Below are positions 1 through 12,303 of a stretch of DNA of 46,546 nucleotides, one piece after another. The stretch's first letter is position 1, and the number at the start of each line of letters is the position of its first letter. The notes below the pieces were generated by a model. The model saw only the letters and a list, made by a program, of their open reading frames with translations, was not told where the DNA came from and did not search any database. The position numbers and the translations under genes were made by a program. Source of the stretch: Holdemania massiliensis AP2. Its GTDB lineage: Bacteria; Bacillota_I; Bacilli_A; Erysipelotrichales; Erysipelotrichaceae. Where the stretch lies: assembly GCF_000327285.1 (NCBI RefSeq), contig NZ_HE998569.1, forward strand, positions 265,068 to 311,613, given 5' to 3'.

Positions 1-26
1 ACCGGATTGTAAGGGAGGCATAATGG

Positions 27-596
27 ATGATATATAGGTTTACGGAAGTATTAAACGATCTTGTTAATTATTTTCTCCTTGGTGACATTTTGTTGCTGGG
101 GAACTGGAAGCAGGCAAACCATCTTTCAGATGATTTAGCGATGGAGTTTACCACAAACGAAAGCGGCGACAGGGTATTTGCCGAAGGAATTGTAATCCCA
201 ATGACCGGTATTGAAAACTATCCCTATACCATATTGTTCAATCTCTCTGGTGATAGACCGGAGCTGTGCAAAGAAAGAAACCGATTGCAGCTTAGAAAAA
301 GTGGCTATTCCCTCAAAGTAGATCATAATATGCTGATGCTTTTTACATGGCCCATATTAGAACAGTTTACGCCTGAAAAGGTGAAAGATCTGATTTCTTA
401 CTATAGAGTGCATAAGAAGCCGATGATTGAGCTTGCAAATGGCTGGTATCATATCGAGATTTTGGGTGGAGAAACCTTGCAGGACGGGGACTATGAACCT
501 ACATTTGAGTTTGTGATACAACCAGCCACAAATGAAGAAGCCACCATAAATGCAGATATGAATTTTAGCTTTGAAATTACAAGCTCTGCTTATTAG
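27..596 (+). CDS. Hypothetical protein, first gene of a three-gene accessory cluster
   Basis: I do not recognise this 189-residue protein. It is acidic, has no signal peptide or convincing membrane segment, and reads as a soluble cytoplasmic protein with alternating beta and helical stretches. The ATG at 27 is chosen because GGGAGG at 13-18 stands 8 bases upstream; another ATG at 23 meets a stop after four codons. The stop overlaps the region just before the giant TPR/SUFU gene, whose likely start is about 40 bases downstream, so the two are probably co-transcribed. By context it may belong to an immunity or effector-like set (SUFU and CbrC neighbours). No function is assigned. The gene could begin further left if a start outside the window is used. 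Confidence 0.7.
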   Translation: MIYRFTEVLNDLVNYFLLGDILLLGNWKQANHLSDDLAMEFTTNESGDRVFAEGIVIPMTGIENYPYTILFNLSGDRPELCKERNRLQLRKSGYSLKVDHNMLMLFTWPILEQFTPEKVKDLISYYRVHKKPMIELANGWYHIEILGGETLQDGDYEPTFEFVIQPATNEEATINADMNFSFEITSSAY

Positions 597-637
597 TGAA
601 ACCTATCCCTACCGAAGATGGAAAAGGAGATCATGAT

Positions 638-5951
<5,314 letters not shown>

Positions 5952-5964
5952 GATGTTTTTATGA

Positions 5965-6108
5965 ACACGCAGTTGTATAGACGGCGTGGCGGATGGCCAA
6001 ATGTACCGGGAGATTCAGTGGAAGTGCCAATATGAGGATGCTCTGATCCAGCCGCCCAGAGGGGTGCTGGACATCAACATGGGGAAATATGCCTCGGGAG
6101 GACGCTGA
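5965..6108 (+). pseudogene. Probable 3' remnant of an unidentified gene
   Basis: Between the CbrC gene and the WYL gene there is an open frame of about 47 codons that starts right after a TGA at 5962-5964 and ends with a TGA at 6106-6108. It has no well-placed start codon or ribosome site. Its translation looks protein-like (it includes MYREIQWKCQYEDALIQ and then PPRGVLDINMGKYASGGR), with coding-like codon use. I read it as the C-terminal tail of a gene whose 5' part was lost. I cannot name the parent family. A chance open frame is the alternative. Confidence 0.35.
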
Positions 6109-6141
6109 CTTTTTATCATACCAGCAAAGGAGGTGGGAACT

Positions 6142-7104
6142 ATGCAAAGCCAAGGCAATATCAGAGTTGTTGAAATGCTTCGCTATCTTTATCAGCATAC
6201 AGATGAAAACCATACTGCTACTGTTACAGACATTACTGCTTACTTGAAAGAGCGAGGCATTCAGGCAGTGCGCCAAACGGTCTATGCTGATTTGAACGCT
6301 TTGATTACAGCCGGGTTTGATATTGTGATAGTTAAAAGCACACAAAATCAGTATTTCATGGGAAACAGGCTTTTTGAATACCCGGAATTAAAAATGCTGG
6401 CGGATGCGGTGGCTTCTTCCAAAATCATTTCTGCAAAGAAATCGGAGGCTCTGGTACAGAAGCTGGGATGTTTGACGAGTATCCATCAGGCAGAACAGCT
6501 CAAGGGGCTTGCCAGCTTATCCAGCCGCGTGAAACCAGGAAATGAAAAAGTCTACTACATAATCGACAGTATTCATTCTGCTATCTTGGAGCATCGTCAA
6601 ATCGAATTCCAATACTATGAATACATTCAGACAAAAGAAAAAATCCTGAAACATGACGGATACCGCTATCTTCTGAACCCTTATGCACTGGAGTGGAAAA
6701 ATGACCATTATTACTTGATCGGCTACTCACATAAGCATAACAGAGTTGCCCACTTCCGTGTAGATCGTCTGGCAGGCGTTGAGGTCTTATCAACAGAGTT
6801 TGCTCAGCTTGAAAATTTTGATGTGGCTGCATACACAAACACAATGATTGATATGTTTGCCTCGGAGGGCACACTGGATGTTGAGCTGCAGTGTGATAAC
6901 GAGCTTATGCGTGTTATCATTGACCATTACGGAGAGAATGTCCCTGTTAGACCCTATGATAAGGATCGTTTTATAGCAACAATCAAAGTAAACCCAAGCG
7001 GCACATTCTATGGATGGGTATTTAAGTTTATGGGGAAGATCAAGATTCTTTCCCCCCAAGAGTGTGTAAACCAGATGAGAAATGTAGCAAGGGTGTTTAT
7101 TTGA
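6142..7104 (+). CDS. WYL-domain transcriptional regulator
   Basis: This 320-residue protein has an N-terminal winged helix-turn-helix (about residues 5-70, including TVTDITAYLKERGI and QTVYADLNALITAGF), followed by a WYL domain (about residues 140-220, with HYYLIGYSHKHNRVAHFRVDR) and a C-terminal WCX-type extension. WYL regulators bind nucleic acid or nucleotide ligands and often control defence or mobile-element genes. The ATG at 6142 is chosen over a GTG at 6133 because AAGGAGG (6127-6133) lies 8 bases upstream. It is a single-gene unit closed by a very strong hairpin terminator at 7112-7160. Its targets are not visible; the upstream CbrC/SUFU genes or the mobile element are candidates. Confidence 0.85.
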   Translation: MQSQGNIRVVEMLRYLYQHTDENHTATVTDITAYLKERGIQAVRQTVYADLNALITAGFDIVIVKSTQNQYFMGNRLFEYPELKMLADAVASSKIISAKKSEALVQKLGCLTSIHQAEQLKGLASLSSRVKPGNEKVYYIIDSIHSAILEHRQIEFQYYEYIQTKEKILKHDGYRYLLNPYALEWKNDHYYLIGYSHKHNRVAHFRVDRLAGVEVLSTEFAQLENFDVAAYTNTMIDMFASEGTLDVELQCDNELMRVIIDHYGENVPVRPYDKDRFIATIKVNPSGTFYGWVFKFMGKIKILSPQECVNQMRNVARVFI

Positions 7105-7111
7105 GGAATTG

Positions 7112-7160
7112 GGGCGAGGTGTTAAAGATATTTAACACCTCGCCCTGCTTTTCTTTTTTT
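7112..7160 (+). terminator. Rho-independent terminator of the WYL gene
   Basis: A perfect 15-bp inverted repeat (GGGCGAGGTGTTAAA at 7112-7126 and its complement at 7131-7145) with a 4-base loop is followed by a T-rich run (CTTTTCTTTTTTT). It begins 7 bases after the WYL stop codon. Confidence 0.9.
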
Positions 7161-7186
7161 GCCTTGAACCGAACACCTGTTCCGTC

Positions 7187-8155
7187 TTATAATAAAACCA
7201 GGATGTTCGCAGTGCTGCGAACATCCTGGGAGACAGGAGGCAAGCCGTCATGACTTTCGGAACTTTTATCAGCACAAGACGAAAGGAACTCAAACAGAAT
7301 CTGAGAGACACTGCAAAATATCTTAAAATAGCGTATGGCTATCTCAGTGATATTGAGCAAAACCGCCGCCCTGCTCCAGACGGCGACTTTGTAGACCGAA
7401 TTTCTGAGTTCCTTCAGCTGAGCAAAGTAGAGTTTGCCTTGCGGGGTTATCAGCGTATAGGAGCCGATATGCCCGTGATTGCAGTAGTCTTTGACACAAA
7501 ACAGTCCTTCATTGGCTGGCTTTGCATAGGGCAGTACATTACCGGATGCGGTGCGGTACACAAAACGCTTTTCCAGAAGGAAACGGACAAACCGACGCTC
7601 CGGGACAAGCAACTCTTTGGCGGTGGTGCGGAGGTTGGTACTGTGATTGAGGTCGATGAACAAATCATAAAAGGCTGCCTTACTCTCCAGCAGGGCATTT
7701 TCCTCTCGTAGCGACGCATTTTCTTCCCGCTCAGCAAGCAGCTCGGAGCAGAGCTTTATCAGAGCTTCCGGAGAAGTGGCTATCTCCCACAACTTCTCTT
7801 TTGTGAGATAGGCTCCGTGCTTGCGAATGACAGGTAGAACTTCATCAAACACCCATTGTTCAAACCGTTCCGCTGACGGCAGTTTACTATGGGCGATCAG
7901 ACGATATAGATCACCTTCGGGGATAAAGAGCATTTCGACCATTTGTACCGCGGGGCTTCCATCTGCCTTTTTCCCAGTCTGGACCCCTATGGAACATTTC
8001 GTTCCACCCCTGGTATGGTCGCGGACGGCTTTGCGTGGATTGGTATATCCCAGCGCTGTTGCCACATCTGTACCGCAAAATAATACTTTGCCATTCTGTT
8101 CCAAAGTGCGAATGCTTCCGAACTCTGGACTATTGAAAATTTCAATCTGATTCAT
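7187..8155 (-). CDS. Phage-type antirepressor (BRO-N plus KilA-C), with a chimeric C-terminus
   Basis: The 322-residue frame has an N-terminal BRO domain (about residues 1-105, with GTDVATALGYTNPRKAVRD and FIPEGDLYRLIAHSKLPSAE), a coiled linker (AEREENASLREENALLES) and an ANT/KilA-C-like C-terminal domain (about residues 160-245, ending near ITPQGKLYFAQL). After about residue 245 the protein is antisense to the XRE gene, so the last 75 residues or so are not native and the original stop has been lost. Such antirepressors bind or titrate phage and ICE repressors. It sits as the last gene of the minus-strand ICE module, 36 bases after the replication-like gene. Confidence 0.75.
   Translation of the reverse strand: MNQIEIFNSPEFGSIRTLEQNGKVLFCGTDVATALGYTNPRKAVRDHTRGGTKCSIGVQTGKKADGSPAVQMVEMLFIPEGDLYRLIAHSKLPSAERFEQWVFDEVLPVIRKHGAYLTKEKLWEIATSPEALIKLCSELLAEREENASLREENALLESKAAFYDLFIDLNHSTNLRTTAKELLVPERRFVRFLLEKRFVYRTASGNVLPYAKPANEGLFCVKDYCNHGHIGSYTLITPQGKLYFAQLKELRNSVYKVAVWSRAAVLLNITEIAIRYFKIFCSVSQILFEFLSSCADKSSESHDGLPPVSQDVRSTANILVLL
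7198..7229. promoter_or_regulatory. Perfect 15-bp palindrome upstream of the truncated XRE gene
   Basis: CCAGGATGTTCGCAG (7198-7212) is followed by TG and then its exact reverse complement (7215-7229). With only two central bases it is better seen as an operator-like palindrome than as a hairpin. It lies 20 bases before the XRE start codon and 6 bases before the AGGAGG ribosome site, the position expected for an autoregulatory operator. It is not the Gram-positive SOS box, because the GTTCG and CGAAC halves are in the opposite order. Confidence 0.5.
7250..7435 (+). pseudogene. Truncated XRE-family helix-turn-helix regulator (5' part)
   Basis: The first 60 or so codons encode a clear Cro/CI-type HTH (FGTFISTRRKELKQNLRDT, then YLKIAYGYLSDIEQNRRPA). 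The ATG at 7250 has AGGAGG at 7235-7240. The open frame continues to 7711, but beyond roughly 7435 it is only the antisense of the convergent antirepressor gene, so the native C-terminal part is missing. The breakpoint is approximate (about 7415-7450) because both genes look plausible for a few codons there. A short DNA-binding protein with an unrelated tail could still be made. Confidence 0.6.
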
Positions 8156-8191
8156 GCTGTGCCTCCTTTGGTGTAATACAAAAGCGGCTGA

Positions 8192-9070
8192 TTACCAGCC
8201 GCCTGCGTGCATATCGTGATTTACCAGTGAAGTGTAGTGGTTATTCATGGTGGTAGGAGCGTTGAACAGCACTGCAAGCAGGTACTGCTTGATGTTGTGT
8301 ACCTGGGTGGTGTTCTTTTGCAGACAGTCCATGACAAACTCGATGTGAGAGCTGTCCAGCTTCAAAAAGCGGGAGCGTACAATTTCATGAGGAAAGTCCG
8401 CACCAGAGATCCGGGTGGTCTTTCGTTTGGCACAGACCGTTTCTACCAACAGCTCTACGATCTCATTCAGGTCATCCAGGTAGAGAGGATAACGCTGCTT
8501 CAGACAATCATACTCGATATTCTCCAAAATCAATTCCCGATAATTTTCTATCTCTGTGACAGACATCGCATCCCTTCCTTTCCGTTCCGGCGGTATTACC
8601 GCCGCTGTTTCCCGGAAGGGAATGGAATCGGTATTTGATCCATGAGTATTTTGTTTTTGGGTATTTGATTTCTTAGTATTTAATTGTGTTGGATTTTCCG
8701 GTAACGGATTTACCGCTGACGGGTTTACCGTTATCGGGTTTTCCGACAACGGCTTATCCAACATCGGTTCTCCCTCGATGGGACGCTCAAAAATGGTATA
8801 CTCATTGGCTGCGAATTTACCAGAAGCATCAGTTGTCTGTCTGCGCCGAATGTATCCGGCTGTTTCAAGCTCATTGACAGCAGAGCGGATTGCATCTTTG
8901 CTTTCTCGATTGATATAGCTGAGTCCTGACAGCGTATAATCCCAGTCATCAGGCAGAGATAACATCTGCGACAAGAGACCCTTTGCCTTCAAAGAAAGTC
9001 GTTTGTCTTTTAGATGAAAATTGCTCATAACCGTGTAATCGCCAGTGCGTTCTACACGAAAAACAGCCAT
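8192..9070 (-). CDS. Replication-initiator-like helix-turn-helix protein of an integrative element
   Basis: The 292-residue protein starts with the winged-HTH region typical of Firmicutes plasmid/ICE RepA-N or DnaD-like proteins (SNFHLKDKRLSLKAKGLLS and INRESKDAIRSAVNELETAG, about residues 15-75). A low-complexity Pro/Asn linker follows (about residues 95-145), then a C-terminal helical domain seen in ICE proteins of this type (DUF6017-like, from memory). It probably binds the element's origin. The linker is built on repeated Asn-Pro units (LSENPITVNPSAVNPLPEN), visible in DNA as repeated ggnTTTaCCG-like blocks at about 8690-8760. It is encoded on the minus strand with ParA and ParB. Confidence 0.75.
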   Translation of the reverse strand: MAVFRVERTGDYTVMSNFHLKDKRLSLKAKGLLSQMLSLPDDWDYTLSGLSYINRESKDAIRSAVNELETAGYIRRRQTTDASGKFAANEYTIFERPIEGEPMLDKPLSENPITVNPSAVNPLPENPTQLNTKKSNTQKQNTHGSNTDSIPFRETAAVIPPERKGRDAMSVTEIENYRELILENIEYDCLKQRYPLYLDDLNEIVELLVETVCAKRKTTRISGADFPHEIVRSRFLKLDSSHIEFVMDCLQKNTTQVHNIKQYLLAVLFNAPTTMNNHYTSLVNHDMHAGGW

Positions 9071-9100
9071 TTACTTCACTCCTTTCATTTCTCAGGTATG

Positions 9101-9132
9101 AAAAAAGCCGCAATTCATAAAAGAATTGTGGC
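9101..9132 (-). terminator. Minus-strand intrinsic terminator between the ICE small gene and the Rep-like gene
   Basis: On the minus strand, GCCACAATTC (9132-9123) pairs with GAATTGCGGC (9116-9107) across a 6-base loop and is followed by six T. It overlaps the last codon and stop of the small gene ending at 9115, so part of the parA-parB transcript probably ends here and the Rep-like gene is partly insulated. Confidence 0.7.
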
Positions 9133-9333
9133 AGCGGTTAGGGTCTGTCTGTATCTTTTTTTCTTGCGTCGGTAGGGGCGTTTTGGCATTGGTGGTTTAT
9201 CAAACAGATCCCTTTCCTGAGAAAATGGTAAGGTTTGAAAAACACGATCAATCTCGGTGGATTCCATATCACGCTGTGAGCGGCAATCTTCTTGAATAGC
9301 TTCTCGGATTTCTCTTACAGTACACATATTCAT
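9115..9333 (-). CDS. Small hypothetical protein of the ICE module
   Basis: This protein of 72 residues is very basic at its C-terminus (KRPYRRKKKRYRQ). The frame is open further upstream, but the sequence AAAGGAAAGG just before the ATG at 9333 fixes the start (protein begins MNMCTVREIREAIQED). Small genes like this sit between parB and the Rep-like gene in many Firmicutes ICEs. No function is known to me. The basic tail suggests nucleic-acid contact. Its stop codon lies within a terminator hairpin. Confidence 0.6.
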   Translation of the reverse strand: MNMCTVREIREAIQEDCRSQRDMESTEIDRVFQTLPFSQERDLFDKPPMPKRPYRRKKKRYRQTLTAATILL

Positions 9334-9355
9334 TCCTTTCCTTTCGTTGTATCGG

Positions 9356-9628
9356 TTATGAACGACGGTGTTTTTTAGGCTTGAAGTCGAGGATATGCCC
9401 CTCAATAACATGGGCATATCTCTTAATTTTGATTTCTCGACGCTGCTGGCTTTGCAGAGCTGACTGATACCCGTCCTCTGTGAGAAAAAGCCTCATTTCG
9501 TCACCAGGTTCTCCATAAGCAGTAGGGCGCAAGACAGTAAACTCAATCATCCAGAAAGTGCTGTCCCAAAATCGCTCCACTGCAAGAATGTTGTGGCCTT
9601 TCAGTTCCCTTGCTGCAATATCTTTCAT
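9356..9628 (-). CDS. Small conserved ICE protein downstream of parB
   Basis: A 90-residue protein beginning MKDIAARELKGHNILAVERF. The ATG at 9628 is chosen for its AGGGAGAG ribosome site, which falls inside the end of parB; the parB stop (9640) is 11 bases upstream, so translation is probably coupled. It is a compact alpha/beta protein with a basic C-terminus (FKPKKHRRS). I do not recognise a characterised family. Its position suggests a partition or regulatory accessory role. Confidence 0.65.
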   Translation of the reverse strand: MKDIAARELKGHNILAVERFWDSTFWMIEFTVLRPTAYGEPGDEMRLFLTEDGYQSALQSQQRREIKIKRYAHVIEGHILDFKPKKHRRS

Positions 9629-9639
9629 AGGCTCTCCCT

Positions 9640-10569
9640 TCATCGTTCCTGATCTCGTTGGCGTTTTTTCTGCCATTGTTCCAGCAGTTTAATAATGGTT
9701 TCCTGCATTTTGGCCGGTGTATAGCTTTTGGGGAAATACTTTCGCAAGGTATCGCTGCTCAAGGTCACTTTATCCAGATCACCCTTTTTTTCCTCTGACA
9801 TGATGGCAAGCATCACATCTTCTGACAATTTCCCTTCCTGGCTGAACTTTTTCATTCGCTGAGCCTGAGAGAGAGAAGGGGTAGCCTGCTCATAGTCCAT
9901 TGTTTCCACCAGCATTTGCTGTTCGTCCGGTTTCAAAAAAGAGAGTTCATAGGCTGGGTTAAATGCGATTTTCTTTTCATCCACCATATCCAAAAGCTCT
10001 GGAATCAGTTCAGTCAAACGAACATATCGCATTACCTGGATACCGCTTCGTTCACCGGCTTCTTTTGCCACCTGGTCTCTGGCGCTCAACTTCTGTTCAA
10101 CTTGAACAGAAGTCAGGTCTGTTCTTGCTCCTTGATGTTTAATGGCTTCCAGCTTCATTTTGTAGGCAAAAGCCCTTTCACTGGGGAGCAGATTTTCTCG
10201 CTGCAAATTGCTGTCAACCATAATAATTGTGGCAGCATCGTCATCCAAGTCGCGCACAATGACAGGCATGGTTTCTTTTCCGGCCAATTCGCTGGCTCTG
10301 CGGCGTCTGTGACCGGCTACCAGCTCATAACCGCCATCAGGCAGTGGTCTGGCAATCGCAGGAACCAACACACCATACTTTTTGATGCTGTCTGCGGTTT
10401 CTATCATTGCATCATCATCCTTGACCTTGAAGGGGTGATCCTTGAACGGATGCAGTTCAGATAGGGGAATTTCCTGAATTTTTTCCAGTTGCTCGTCTTG
10501 CCGACTTTCTTCTGTAGAAAACAGGTCATCTACTGAGGCCAGCTCTATTTTTTTCGCGCTGCTTTTCAA
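9640..10569 (-). CDS. parB: ParB/RepB/Spo0J family partition protein
   Basis: The 309-residue protein has an N-terminal ParB nuclease/CTPase-like domain (about residues 35-125) with the arginine-rich GHRRRRASELAG box and the ENLLPSERAFAYKMKLEA segment. A central HTH region follows (about residues 150-200, RDQVAKEAGERSGIQVMRYV). It partners ParA in segregation or maintenance of the element and binds parS-like sites. The start overlaps the end of parA by 44 bases. Its sequence is of the type found in Firmicutes ICEs rather than the chromosomal Spo0J near oriC. Confidence 0.9.
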   Translation of the reverse strand: MKSSAKKIELASVDDLFSTEESRQDEQLEKIQEIPLSELHPFKDHPFKVKDDDAMIETADSIKKYGVLVPAIARPLPDGGYELVAGHRRRRASELAGKETMPVIVRDLDDDAATIIMVDSNLQRENLLPSERAFAYKMKLEAIKHQGARTDLTSVQVEQKLSARDQVAKEAGERSGIQVMRYVRLTELIPELLDMVDEKKIAFNPAYELSFLKPDEQQMLVETMDYEQATPSLSQAQRMKKFSQEGKLSEDVMLAIMSEEKKGDLDKVTLSSDTLRKYFPKSYTPAKMQETIIKLLEQWQKKRQRDQER

Positions 10570-11347
10570 GTTTCAATACCTCCTTCGTCAGATTTTTGTA
10601 GCCCTCAGCCACTTTGCCATTAGGATCATGGGCATAAATGCTTTTTCCTTCAGCACTGATTTCTTTAGCCCTGACAGAATGAGGAATTTCTGATGTAAAC
10701 ACCTTGATCTTACTGCCATAGGTTTCGCGCAGAAGAGCGGAGATTTCTTTGGCAAAATTGGTTCGGCTGTCTACCATCGTCAGCAGAATCCCATCAATTT
10801 GCAGCTTGGGATTGATTTGTCTGCGAACCTTATTGATAGTTTGCAAAAGCTGCTCCAAACCTTTAGCTGGAAGATACTCTGCCTGGACGGGGATTATAAC
10901 CCTATTAGCGGCAGCCAGTGCATTGACCGTAAGCATACCCAGGGAGGGCTGGCAATCAATAAGGATATGGGAGTATTGCCCCTTCAGCGTGTCCAGATAT
11001 TGTCGCAGAATGGTTTCTCGGCTCATAGCGTTTACCAGAGATACCTCCATACCAGATAGCTGGATGTCCGCAGGCATCAGGTCTACGCCCTCAGGGTGGT
11101 GCAGGATACCCTCGCCGGGACGAATTGGTTCATCCATCAAAATACGGCCCATAGCGTCTGACAGTGTAAAGGGCAGCTTATCAGGCTGAGGATTGCCCAA
11201 GCTGATGGTCAGGCTTCCCTGTGGGTCTCCGTCAATCAGAAGGACTTTCTTCCCGGACTGCGCCAGACCAATTCCAAGATTGGCACAAGTGGTTGTTTTG
11301 CCGACACCACCTTTTTGGTTGGCTATGGCAATAATCTGTGTATTCAT
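10526..11347 (-). CDS. parA: ParA family ATPase
   Basis: A 273-residue deviant-Walker ATPase. The KGGVGKTTTCANLG P-loop is at residues 11-24, the Walker A' region carries LLIDGDPQGSLT (about residues 36-47), and Walker B is HILIDCQPSLG (about residue 131). It drives segregation or stabilises the excised form of an ICE or plasmid together with ParB. It is the first gene of the minus-strand module and is preceded by a hairpin-plus-T-run at 11382-11431, which may attenuate its own leader. It lies about 350 bases from the tRNA-derived attachment site, the usual place for parA in this ICE class. Confidence 0.93.
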   Translation of the reverse strand: MNTQIIAIANQKGGVGKTTTCANLGIGLAQSGKKVLLIDGDPQGSLTISLGNPQPDKLPFTLSDAMGRILMDEPIRPGEGILHHPEGVDLMPADIQLSGMEVSLVNAMSRETILRQYLDTLKGQYSHILIDCQPSLGMLTVNALAAANRVIIPVQAEYLPAKGLEQLLQTINKVRRQINPKLQIDGILLTMVDSRTNFAKEISALLRETYGSKIKVFTSEIPHSVRAKEISAEGKSIYAHDPNGKVAEGYKNLTKEVLKLEKQREKNRAGLSR

Positions 11348-11381
11348 GATTTCACCTCATTTCTTTCTAAGTTTAGATATG

Positions 11382-11431
11382 AAAAAAAGTGCCTGCTTTA
11401 CCTTTCCTGAGAAAGATAAAACAGGCACTTT
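11382..11431 (-). terminator. Strong hairpin with T-run just upstream of parA
   Basis: AAAGTGCCTG (11386-11395) pairs with CAGGCACTTT (11422-11431), with an inner CTTTC/GAAAG stem. Read on the minus strand it is followed by seven T (11388-11382). It is an intrinsic terminator pointing towards parA, 35 bases before its start. It would either block incoming transcription from the right end of the element or act as a leader attenuator if the parA promoter lies to its right. Confidence 0.65.
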
Positions 11432-11702
11432 CACTGGCTCAATACCTCTTGTAATGAACCTCTATGTATGGTAAACTATGTCCACGATACCATGAATATA
11501 ATTAAGTCTCGACGGGAATTGAACTTTTGGCTAACGCCAAATTTCGCGCCTTTGCAAACAGAGTGCAAACAATAGGGGGCTAAAATCCTTTGTTTTTGCT
11601 TGATTTTGCTTGTACAAGGTTTATAGAGAACATGGAGAAAAGCCTTGATATAACTGCATTTTCTTTATCCCTGTTGATAGGGAATATATGCACTGGGTCC
11701 AT
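11432..11702. other. Non-coding end region of the integrated element, with repeats
   Basis: I see no gene between the parA leader and the tRNA fragment. The region holds an inverted repeat ATGGTA (near 11467)/TACCAT (near 11488), a TTTGGC-TAAC-GCCAAA hairpin at 11526-11541, and two direct copies of TGCAAACA spaced 11 bases apart (11553-11560 and 11564-11571). Short direct repeats about one helical turn apart near an attachment site resemble integrase arm or excisionase sites; that reading is inferred. Confidence 0.45.
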
Positions 11703-11747
11703 CTCCTAAGGCGGGTGTCGGGCGTTCGAATCGCCTCGGGAACACCA
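11703..11747 (+). other. Attachment-site remnant: 3' half of a tRNA-Arg(CCU) gene
   Basis: The 45 bases read as an exact tRNA 3' half. They contain a 7-base anticodon loop CTCCTAA (anticodon CCT), 3' anticodon stem GGCGG, 5-base variable loop GTGTC, T-stem GGGCG/CGCCT around TTCGAAT, acceptor strand CGGGAAC, discriminator A and CCA. The sequence 5' of the loop does not pair with GGCGG, so the 5' half is absent and it is not a functional tRNA. Tyrosine-integrase ICEs insert at tRNA 3' ends and leave such a copy at the far junction. The module to its left (ParA/ParB) supports this. Confidence 0.75.
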
Positions 11748-12255
11748 TATTTAAAGCAGACCGGAAGTCTTTATAACAAAGTTTTCGGTTTTTTTTACTC
11801 AATAGGAAAGTTCTATTGAACAAGATGATAATAAAAGAAAACTGCAGAAAATCATAGCGGATACGTTTTACAGGTTTAAATGAACCGTATTTGTAAACAA
11901 GGGAAAAGAAATCTGAATTCAATAAAACTGTTCGATAATTTCTTCTTCCATTAGCCTGGCGCAGAGAAAGTTTGAAGAGCATATTCGCAATGGTAATAAT
12001 AATCCTTCAAAAATGTGTCCTTGTACTACAATGCATAATCTAAATTCCGAGATAACTAAGAAAATAGAGAAAAAGGAAATCTGAATCTAATACCGAAAAA
12101 GTATAATTCAAAAGGTTGTTTTCGGTCATAACATAAAAATAATAAATATGTATATTTATGTTAATAAATCATAGAACGTTAGAAACGAACCCATCAATTA
12201 ATCCAAGGATTAAAAAAATTCTGCTAGACTATGAAGCAAGTTCAGAGAATCCGAT
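11748..12255. other. AT-rich intergenic region without a recognised gene
   Basis: About 500 bases right of the attachment-site remnant are visibly AT-rich with frequent stops in all frames. I see no supported gene, only AT-rich runs. This may be the original chromosomal flank or decayed element DNA. Confidence 0.5.
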
Positions 12256-12256
12256 A

Positions 12257-12290
12257 TTGATGGTCAATTCGATCATTGTTATAATGATTC
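12257..12290 (+). promoter_or_regulatory. Promoter and candidate operator of the first RpiR gene
   Basis: TTGATG (12257-12262) and TATAAT (12280-12285) are separated by 17 bases. An inverted repeat ATCATT-N5-AATGAT (12272-12288) overlaps the -10 box and could be an autoregulatory operator. A ribosome site AAAGGAG follows at 12291-12297. Confidence 0.65.
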
Positions 12291-12303
12291 AAAGGAGCAA
12301 CTT

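Noticed and set aside
7198-7229. An SOS (LexA) box
   Set aside because: The half-sites are GTTCG then CGAAC, the opposite order from the Gram-positive box, with the wrong spacing.
8690-8760. Tandem repeat or iteron array inside the Rep-like gene
   Set aside because: The repeated blocks encode the Asn-Pro-rich linker and vary in length and sequence. Iteron function cannot be supported, although it was considered because the gene is replication-related.
11703-11747. A functional tRNA gene
   Set aside because: Only the 3' half is present. The bases before the anticodon loop do not pair with the 3' stem, and no D-arm or 5' acceptor strand is found.
7436-11747. A complete integrative element
   Set aside because: No integrase, relaxase or conjugation genes are in the window, so only one end module can be claimed. 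The left boundary is unknown.
11665-11982. Minus-strand frame covering the tRNA fragment
   Set aside because: It runs through the tRNA 3' half, a common false frame at tRNA ends, and has no start signal.
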